From positions 186,001 through 250,000 of the forward strand of contig NZ_CP100762.1 in NCBI RefSeq assembly GCF_024296665.1: a stretch of 64,000 nt of DNA, written 5' to 3'. Shown one piece after another: positions 57,898 through 64,000 of the stretch. The position numbers were made by a program, and so were the translations under genes. The stretch is from Salinilacihabitans rarus. Its GTDB lineage: Archaea; Halobacteriota; Halobacteria; Halobacteriales; Natrialbaceae. A model generated the notes under the pieces. The model was given only the letters and a program-made list of their open reading frames with translations. It made no database searches and was not told where the DNA came from. Positions within the stretch are counted from its first letter, which is position 1; every line of letters starts with the position of its first letter.

Positions 57898-58917
57898 ATG
57901 GGTACTGAAACTCAACGGACGGCCCCGACCGAACGTAGCGGCGTCGTCTCCAGGGCGTCGACGTGGATGGAGAACCTCTCCGAGCAGGCGTACGCCTACC
58001 TGCTGCTGGCGCCGGCGTTCCTCCTGCTCACGCTCATCGCCTTCTGGCCGCTGTTCGAGACGTTCCGGATGTCGCTGTACGCCGACGGCCGCGGCGGCGA
58101 GACGCTCGGCGAGTTCGTCGCGATCGACAACTACGTCCAGGTGCTCACCGGGGGCAACCCGTTCCTGCCGCGTGAGGTGATCGACCTCTCGCTTACCTCG
58201 TCGTTCCCGTTCGTCGAACTCGGCGAGCCGTTCTTCCGACAGGCGCTGCTGGTCACGCTCTCGTTTGCCATCCTGAGCGTGATCTTCGAGACGCTGCTTG
58301 GCTTCGGTCAGGCGTTCGTAATGGCGAAAGACTACCGCGGCCGACGCTGGTTCCGCGTCGCGATCATCCTCCCGTGGGCGATTCCGATCGTCATCCAGGG
58401 GATGATCTTCTACCTGATGTTCCAGCCGACGGTCGGCTTCATGACGGAACCGCTTCAGGCGATCGGCGTCTTCGGCGGTTCGCCGCTGTCGACCAGCCGC
58501 GACTCGTTTTTCATCATCCTGGTCGCGGACATCTGGAAGACGTCGGCGTTCATGGCGTTGCTGATCCTCGCGGGGATGCAGAGCATCGACCGGAGCCTCT
58601 ACGACGTCGCGAAGGTCTCCGGCGCCTCACGGTGGCAGCAGTTCCGGATGATCACGCTGCCGCTGGTACTGCCGGCGCTGCTGGTCGCGATGCTGTTCCG
58701 GACGCTCGACGCGATGCGCGTCTTCGGCATCATCGAGACCGTCTCCTCGTGTAGCACGGTGCCGTCGATGACCTGTCTGGTCGTCGAGACGATGTTCAGC
58801 GCGCGCCTGTACGCCTCCGCGGCGACGGTCGCGTTCATCACGGCCGGACTCATCGGGGTGGTGGTCAGCGTCTACCTGATCAAGTTCCGCGACACGGAGC
58901 GGGGTGCGTACGCGTGA
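57898..58917 (+). CDS. ABC sugar importer B: permease 1 (MalF/UgpA type)
   Basis: 339 residues, six hydrophobic segments. MENLSEQAYAYLLLAPAFLL is the conserved entry also seen in importer A. The EAA loop is YDVAKVSGASRWQQFRMITL followed by PLVLPALL. It starts 29 bp after the binding-protein stop, and its own stop overlaps the GTG of permease 2. Differs from importer A mostly in the periplasmic loops, which fits altered contacts to the binding protein. Confidence 0.93.
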   Translation: MGTETQRTAPTERSGVVSRASTWMENLSEQAYAYLLLAPAFLLLTLIAFWPLFETFRMSLYADGRGGETLGEFVAIDNYVQVLTGGNPFLPREVIDLSLTSSFPFVELGEPFFRQALLVTLSFAILSVIFETLLGFGQAFVMAKDYRGRRWFRVAIILPWAIPIVIQGMIFYLMFQPTVGFMTEPLQAIGVFGGSPLSTSRDSFFIILVADIWKTSAFMALLILAGMQSIDRSLYDVAKVSGASRWQQFRMITLPLVLPALLVAMLFRTLDAMRVFGIIETVSSCSTVPSMTCLVVETMFSARLYASAATVAFITAGLIGVVVSVYLIKFRDTERGAYA

Positions 58918-59900
58918 GCGTCGAAGACCGCCCCGACCCGACCCCGGCGGACGGGGACGACGAGGCCGCGGGACCGTTCGAGCGGTGGGTCCGGGACACG
59001 ATCAGGAACCCCGAGAAGGCCTACAAGGCCATGTTCTACACGGCGCTGATCTTCTTCCTGATCACGACGCTGTTCCCCCTCTACTGGCTGTTGATGGTCG
59101 CCCTCTCCGGGGAGACCACCCAGGACGTCGGTCTCCTGCCACGCGGGTTCGACCCGGGACTGCTGCTCGAAGGCGACCTGACGATGGGAGCCGAACCCGG
59201 CGTGTTCGTCAACGTCTTCACCGTCGTGCCGTTCCACCGGTACATGCTCAACAGCTTCGTCCTCGCGCTCGTGACGACGGCCATCGTGCTGCTGGTCGCG
59301 AGCCTCGCGGGGTACGTCTTCGGCCGTCTCCAGTTCAAGGGGAAGACGCCGCTGCTGCTGTTGATCCTCGTCATCTCGTTTTTCCCGCCGGCGGCCTTCT
59401 TCATTCCGCTCTACCAGCTTTTCAACCAGAACATCACCCCGTTCGGGCTGACGCCCCCGGAGCTGTTCAACACCCCGGCGGCGATGTTCCTGCCGTTCAG
59501 CGCGCTGTTCCTACCGCTGTCGATTTTCATCCTCACGACGTTCTACAGCCAGATTCCGGACGGGCTGGAGGACGCCGCGCGGGTCGAGGGGACGACGCGG
59601 CTGGGCGCGCTGTTCCGCGTGATCATCCCGCTGTCGGCCCCCGGCGTCGCGACCGCGGGCATCCTCACGTTCATCGCGGTCTACAACGAGTTCTTCTTCT
59701 CGTTCCTCATGACCGACGGCGGCCCCGAGAACTGGGCGCCGCTCGTCGAGGGGCTGATCGCCTACCAGGGACAGTACCGGATCAGATACGACCTCATGGC
59801 GGCGGCGAGCATCGTCGGCGTGTTGCCGGTGGCGATCCTCGTCGTCGTCGCACAGGAGAAGATCGTCAGCGGCCTCACCGCTGGCGCACTCAAGGAGTGA
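58914..59900 (+). CDS. ABC sugar importer B: permease 2 (MalG/UgpE type)
   Basis: 328 residues starting at GTG (GTGA overlap with permease 1). First helix TALIFFLITTLFPLYWLLMV; an extra loop of about 20 residues relative to importer A at DVGLLPRGFDPGLLLEGDLT; EAA loop GLEDAARVEGTTRLGALFRV. The loop-coding tract 59514-59656 is almost identical to that of importer A at DNA level. The C-terminal VAQEKIVSGLTAGALKE is shared with A. Confidence 0.93.
   Translation: MSVEDRPDPTPADGDDEAAGPFERWVRDTIRNPEKAYKAMFYTALIFFLITTLFPLYWLLMVALSGETTQDVGLLPRGFDPGLLLEGDLTMGAEPGVFVNVFTVVPFHRYMLNSFVLALVTTAIVLLVASLAGYVFGRLQFKGKTPLLLLILVISFFPPAAFFIPLYQLFNQNITPFGLTPPELFNTPAAMFLPFSALFLPLSIFILTTFYSQIPDGLEDAARVEGTTRLGALFRVIIPLSAPGVATAGILTFIAVYNEFFFSFLMTDGGPENWAPLVEGLIAYQGQYRIRYDLMAAASIVGVLPVAILVVVAQEKIVSGLTAGALKE
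59514..59656 (+). repeat. Gene-conversion tract in permease 2, copy B
   Basis: Partner of 51588-51730; 141 of 143 bases identical. The two differences are one A/G change in the codon after TTCTAC and one silent A/G change in Glu. Confidence 0.8.
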
Positions 59901-59906
59901 CCACAC

Positions 59907-61094
<1,188 letters not shown>

Positions 61095-61118
61095 CCCGAC
61101 CACCACGCCCACTCACAG

Positions 61119-61211
61119 ATGGTCGAACCGCTCCCGATCGCTGCCGTCGCCGTGCCCGTCCCCGCCGCCTTCTGGGTCCACGGCGCCGTCCCGTTCGTCC
61201 TCTCGCCGTGA
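61119..61211 (+). CDS. Possible 30-residue hydrophobic peptide between importer B and the oxidoreductase
   Basis: An ATG at 61119 opens a frame of 30 codons ending with TGA at 61209-61211. The product begins MVEPLPIAAVAVPVPAAFWV and is hydrophobic throughout, enough for one membrane helix. It starts 24 bp after the ATPase stop and lies within the operon. The rest of the 186-bp gap (61095-61280) shows nothing. In a GC-rich genome such a frame can occur by chance, so this is a weak call. Confidence 0.25.
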   Translation: MVEPLPIAAVAVPVPAAFWVHGAVPFVLSP

Positions 61212-61280
61212 TCCCGACCCCGACGCCGACGGCTGACGACGCCGCCCGTCGCGAACCGCCCTCCCCGACACCGACCCACC

Positions 61281-62345
61281 ATGGCCACAGATCGAACCAC
61301 CGTCCGAACCGGAATCATCGGCCTCGGTAACATCGGCCAGTTCCACGCCGAGCGCCTCCGCGAGCTGGGCGTCCCGCTCGTCGGCGGCATGGACGTCGCC
61401 GCCGAGGCGCGAACCCAGTTCGCCCGCCGGTACGACGTCGACGTCTACGAGGAGTACGAGCGCCTCTACGACGAGGTCGACGCCGTCGTCGTCACGACGC
61501 CGAACAAGTTCCACGAGGAGTACGCCGTCGCCGCCCTCGAACGCGACCTGCACGTCCTCATCGAGAAGCCGCTGGCACACACCCTAGAGAGCGCCGAGCG
61601 GATCGCCGCGGCCGCCAGCGAGAGCGACGCCGTCTGCGCGGTCGGGTTCAACAACCGGTTTGCCAACACCGTCCGGGTCGTCAAGAACCGGATCGACCGG
61701 GGCGACCTCGGCGAGGTCACCCACCTCGAGGCGAACTACGTCCGCCGGCGCGGCGTCCCGGGGCGGGGCTCGTGGTTCACCCGGCGGGCGGTCGCCGGCG
61801 GCGGCGCGCTGATCGACCTCGGGGTCCACGCCATCGACCTCGCGCTGTACCTGCTCGACTACCCGACGGTCGCGGAGGTCACCGGCGTCACCCGCACCGA
61901 GTTCGGCACGCGCGAGGACTACGCCTACCTCGAGATGTGGGGCGAGGACGCCGGCCCGGGCGGGTTCGACGTCGACGACTCCGCGAGCGCGTTCGTGCGC
62001 ACGGCCGACGACCGGACGATCACGCTGGAGGTCGCCTGGGCGACCAATCGCCCCGCGAACCACGAGTTCGTCGTCCGGGGCACCGAGGCCGCCGCCCGGT
62101 TCGACCTGCTCGAGAACGAACTCTCGTTTCACTCGGCGAGTACGATCGGCCCGGACCACCTCGAAGACACGACGGTCGAGACCCGCCAGAACGACACGCA
62201 CACGGACGAACAGCGCGCGTTCTTCGACGCCATCGTCACCGACCACGTCGACGACCGGAGCGTCGAGCAGGCGCTGGCCGTCCAGCGGGTCGTCGACGCC
62301 ATCTACCGGTCGAACGAGGAAGGCAGCACCGTCGCCGTCCGGTAG
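61281..62345 (+). CDS. Gfo/Idh/MocA family oxidoreductase
   Basis: 354-residue NAD(P)-dependent sugar or inositol dehydrogenase. N-terminal Rossmann motif GIIGLGNIGQFHAERLRELG, the family's VVTTPNKFHEEYAVAALERD and the catalytic-lysine motif HVLIEKPLAHTLESAERI (EKP, about residues 95-97). The C-terminal substrate domain includes GRGSWFTRRAVAGGGALIDL followed by GVHAIDLALYLLDYPTV, with the Asp/His pair of the active site. Downstream of importer B on the same strand and followed 43 bp later by a TIM-barrel gene. Likely oxidises the imported sugar at a ring carbon. Confidence 0.92.
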   Translation: MATDRTTVRTGIIGLGNIGQFHAERLRELGVPLVGGMDVAAEARTQFARRYDVDVYEEYERLYDEVDAVVVTTPNKFHEEYAVAALERDLHVLIEKPLAHTLESAERIAAAASESDAVCAVGFNNRFANTVRVVKNRIDRGDLGEVTHLEANYVRRRGVPGRGSWFTRRAVAGGGALIDLGVHAIDLALYLLDYPTVAEVTGVTRTEFGTREDYAYLEMWGEDAGPGGFDVDDSASAFVRTADDRTITLEVAWATNRPANHEFVVRGTEAAARFDLLENELSFHSASTIGPDHLEDTTVETRQNDTHTDEQRAFFDAIVTDHVDDRSVEQALAVQRVVDAIYRSNEEGSTVAVR

Positions 62346-62356
62346 GAGCCGCCCCC

Positions 62357-62363
62357 TTTATTT
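62357..62363 (+). promoter_or_regulatory. TATA-like box of the TIM-barrel gene
   Basis: TTTATTT 26-32 bp before the ATG at 62389, in the 43-bp gap after the oxidoreductase gene. It suggests that the TIM-barrel gene can be transcribed on its own in addition to read-through. Confidence 0.5.
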
Positions 62364-62388
62364 CGCCCGCGTCCGTTGGTCCGCGTGT

Positions 62389-63357
62389 ATGGATATCGGC
62401 GTTCACACCCCGCCACTGTACGGTGAATCGCTCGAAGACGCGGTCGCGTACCTCGCCGGTATCGGCGTGAGCGCGATCGAACCCGGCGTCGGCGGCTATC
62501 CGGGCGACACCCACCTGCCCCGGGACGAGTACCTCGGCGACGAGGACGCACAGGCCGACCTGCACGACCTGCTCGACGAGCACGGGATGCACATTAGCGC
62601 GCTCGCGACGCACAACAATCCGCTACACCCCGACGACGAGCGGGCCGCCGAGGCCGACGAGGAACTGCGCGAGGCGATCGAACTCGCCGACCAGCTCGGC
62701 GTCGACGCGGTTACCTGCTTCTCCGGGCTGCCCGGCGGCGGCCCGAACGACGAGGTGCCAAACTGGATCACCGCGCCGTGGCCGACCGAACACGCCGAGG
62801 CCCACGAGTACCAGTGGGAGGTCGCCGTCGACTACTGGGCCGACCTCGCGGCGTTCGCGGACGACCACGGCGTCGACGTGGCGATCGAGATGCACCCGAA
62901 CATGCTGGTCTACGAACCCCACGGCATGGCGCGGCTGCGCGAGGCGACCAACGAGCGCGTCGGCGCGAACTTCGACCCCTCGCACCTCTACTGGCAGGGC
63001 ATCTCGATCACCGACGCGATCCGCTTCCTCGGCGAGCGCGACGCGATTCACCACTTCCACGCCAAGGACACGAGGGTCTACGAGGAGCAGGCCCGCGAGA
63101 AGGGCGTCCTCGACACGACGGCCTACGACGACGAGCCGAACCGCTCGTGGCTCTTTCGGTCCGTGGGCTACGGCCACGGCGAGTCCCACTGGAAGGATGT
63201 CGTCTCGACGCTGCGGATGGTCGGCTACGACGGCACGCTGAGCATCGAACACGAGGACTCGCTGACGAGTTCGCGCGAGGGCCTCGAGAAGGCGGTCGAA
63301 CTCCTCCAGCGGGCGGTCTTCGAGGAACAGCCCGGCGAGGCCTACTGGGCCGAGTGA
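62389..63357 (+). CDS. Sugar phosphate isomerase/epimerase-like (xylose isomerase-like TIM barrel)
   Basis: 322 residues. Metal-binding Glu/Asp/His are visible along the barrel: VDVAIEMHPNMLVYEPHGMA (Glu), GANFDPSHLYWQGI (Asp, His), IHHFHAKDTRVYEEQ (His, Asp) and the final Glu in GTLSIEHEDSLTSS. This is the fold of IolE/IolI, ThuB-like and related enzymes. In bacteria, Gfo/Idh/MocA dehydrogenases and such barrels act in sequence on disaccharides or inositols (oxidation, then isomerisation or elimination). The same order here suggests that the pair processes the substrate of importer B. Confidence 0.9.
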   Translation: MDIGVHTPPLYGESLEDAVAYLAGIGVSAIEPGVGGYPGDTHLPRDEYLGDEDAQADLHDLLDEHGMHISALATHNNPLHPDDERAAEADEELREAIELADQLGVDAVTCFSGLPGGGPNDEVPNWITAPWPTEHAEAHEYQWEVAVDYWADLAAFADDHGVDVAIEMHPNMLVYEPHGMARLREATNERVGANFDPSHLYWQGISITDAIRFLGERDAIHHFHAKDTRVYEEQAREKGVLDTTAYDDEPNRSWLFRSVGYGHGESHWKDVVSTLRMVGYDGTLSIEHEDSLTSSREGLEKAVELLQRAVFEEQPGEAYWAE

Positions 63358-63653
63358 TCGCCCGACGAGCCGTCGAGACGGAACTCGTTTCCGGACCCCG
63401 TTTCCGAGAGGTCGACCCGACCGTCGCCGCGGACGACGACCTCGTAGCCCTCGTAGACGAATTCGAGGGTGACGTCGGCGCGGCCCGCGAGCAGGCGGTC
63501 GAGCGCCTCCGGGTTCACCACGGCGTACAGCGGGTCGTACGTCGGCGGCTCGACGTCGGTGACGTCGACCCCCTCGCGCTCGGCGACGGCCTCGACGACC
63601 GCTCGACTGGGCGACCGTTCGCCGGCCGCCGGCGCGTCTCCGGATACACCCAT
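63342..63653 (-). CDS. HalOD1 output-domain protein
   Basis: 103 residues made of one HalOD1 domain: AVVEAVAEREGVDVTDVEPP, YDPLYAVVNPEALDRLLAGR and VTLEFVYEGYEVVVRGDGRV. HalOD1 is a haloarchaeal signal-output domain, often stand-alone. The ATG at 63653 is favoured since CTTATGA (minus strand, 63676-63682) is a TATA-like box at leaderless spacing. The 3' end overlaps that of the convergent TIM-barrel gene by 16 bp. Partner proteins unknown. Confidence 0.85.
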   Translation of the reverse strand: MGVSGDAPAAGERSPSRAVVEAVAEREGVDVTDVEPPTYDPLYAVVNPEALDRLLAGRADVTLEFVYEGYEVVVRGDGRVDLSETGSGNEFRLDGSSGDHSAQ

Positions 63654-63705
63654 GCGCGCGGCTACCACAAGTCCGCTCATAAGCGTGGCGACGATCCTCA
63701 GCCGC

Positions 63706-64000
63706 TCAATCGCTCTTTCCGCGTGCGCGCTCGAACGCCTCGATCGCCGCCTCGCGGCGCCGCGCGTGGTCGACGATCGGCGCCGGGTAGTCGGGGGCGA
63801 CCGCCTCGCGCTCGGCCGGGTCGAGGTCGGCCCAGCCGTGGATCTGCTCGGCGGTCGCGTCGGCCAGTTCCGGCACGTACCGCCTGACGTACGCGGCGTC
63901 CGGATCGTAGTCGCGGCCCTGTTTCGTCGGGTTGAACACCCGGAAGTACGGCTGGGCGTCGGTCCCGGTCGAGGCGGCCCACTGCCAGCCGCCGACGTCG
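63706..64000 (-). CDS. DNA photolyase/cryptochrome, C-terminal end (cut by window edge)
   Basis: The visible 97 residues are the FAD-domain end of a photolyase: GGWQWAASTGTDAQPYFRVF followed by NPTKQGRDYDPDAAYVRRYV, with the FAD/DNA-contact residues Trp, Asn and Asp, and then PELADATAEQIHGWADLDPA. The ending VDHARRREAAIEAFERARG is normal, so the C-terminus is complete. The start lies beyond base 64000. CPD photolyase of class I is most likely and fits UV-exposed salterns, but the N-terminal antenna domain is not visible. Confidence 0.92.
   Translation of the reverse strand, partial: DVGGWQWAASTGTDAQPYFRVFNPTKQGRDYDPDAAYVRRYVPELADATAEQIHGWADLDPAEREAVAPDYPAPIVDHARRREAAIEAFERARGKSD

Overview
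The window is a stretch of chromosome from an extremely halophilic archaeon (class Halobacteria). The signs are: very high G+C with a strong G/C bias at third codon positions; strongly acidic proteins (many runs of D and E); archaeal-type genes (ribosomal protein S17e, ATP-dependent DNA ligase, CofD of F420 synthesis, geranylgeranyl reductase family, TrmB, HTH-10 and FilR1-like regulators, HalOD1); and many TATA-like boxes 25-30 bp upstream of the start codon, which is the usual leaderless haloarchaeal promoter. I cannot name the genus. I see no transposase, integrase, CRISPR array, rRNA or convincing tRNA. Most of the window reads as core chromosome with metabolic islands.

Layout. 1-4.5 kb: a minus-strand run of DNA ligase and an HTH-10 regulator, followed by hisC, an AK6-type adenylate kinase and a CDP-alcohol phosphatidyltransferase cut by the window edge. 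4.6-6.5 kb: metal/thiol efflux permease, CxxC thioredoxin-like protein and ArsR regulator. 6.6-13.7 kb: housekeeping genes (Mn/Fe superoxide dismutase, a glutamate-cysteine ligase-like protein, cofD, a Dus-like TIM barrel, cysE, a lipoprotein, a CitG-like protein coupled to DUF447). 13.7-16.2 kb: an alpha/beta hydrolase, a metallo-beta-lactamase-fold hydrolase and a TetR regulator that share one operator sequence. 16.2-22.5 kb: rps17e, asd, an aldo/keto reductase, a dehydrogenase, an enoyl-CoA hydratase remnant and a GGR-family flavoenzyme. 22.5-31 kb: an HTH-10 regulator and a DoxX-type membrane operon with a long structured leader, then an aa3-type heme-copper oxidase locus (subunit III; subunit I; subunit II; a TlpA/SCO-like thioredoxin). 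Beyond coxB lies a gene-free stretch with its own TATA box and five consecutive perfect hairpins. 31-47 kb: MFS transporter, several regulators, a selenium-binding-protein operon with a 57-residue gene and a ZIP-like protein, hisD, an IscA-type protein, a divergent HxlR/MerB-like pair, dodecin, an aminotransferase, a 5'-nucleotidase, a USP and MscS.

47-63 kb is a carbohydrate-uptake island. Two complete ABC importers (binding lipoprotein, two permeases, MalK-type ATPase) lie in tandem. They are accompanied by two TrmB regulators, an aldo/keto reductase, a Gfo/Idh/MocA oxidoreductase and a xylose-isomerase-like TIM barrel. The two importers are diverged paralogs overall but contain tracts of 141/143 and 154/155 identical bases, which points to gene conversion. 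The window ends with a HalOD1 protein and the C-terminal end of a DNA photolyase.

The observations I find most worth pursuing are: the multi-hairpin transcript candidate at 30.15-30.45 kb, whose hairpins are related to each other by compensatory base changes; the structured DoxX leader and its promoter element shared with an unknown gene; the three-site TetR regulon; the gene-conversion tracts; and the oxidoreductase plus TIM-barrel pair beside the second importer, which may form a keto-glycoside-cleaving pathway.
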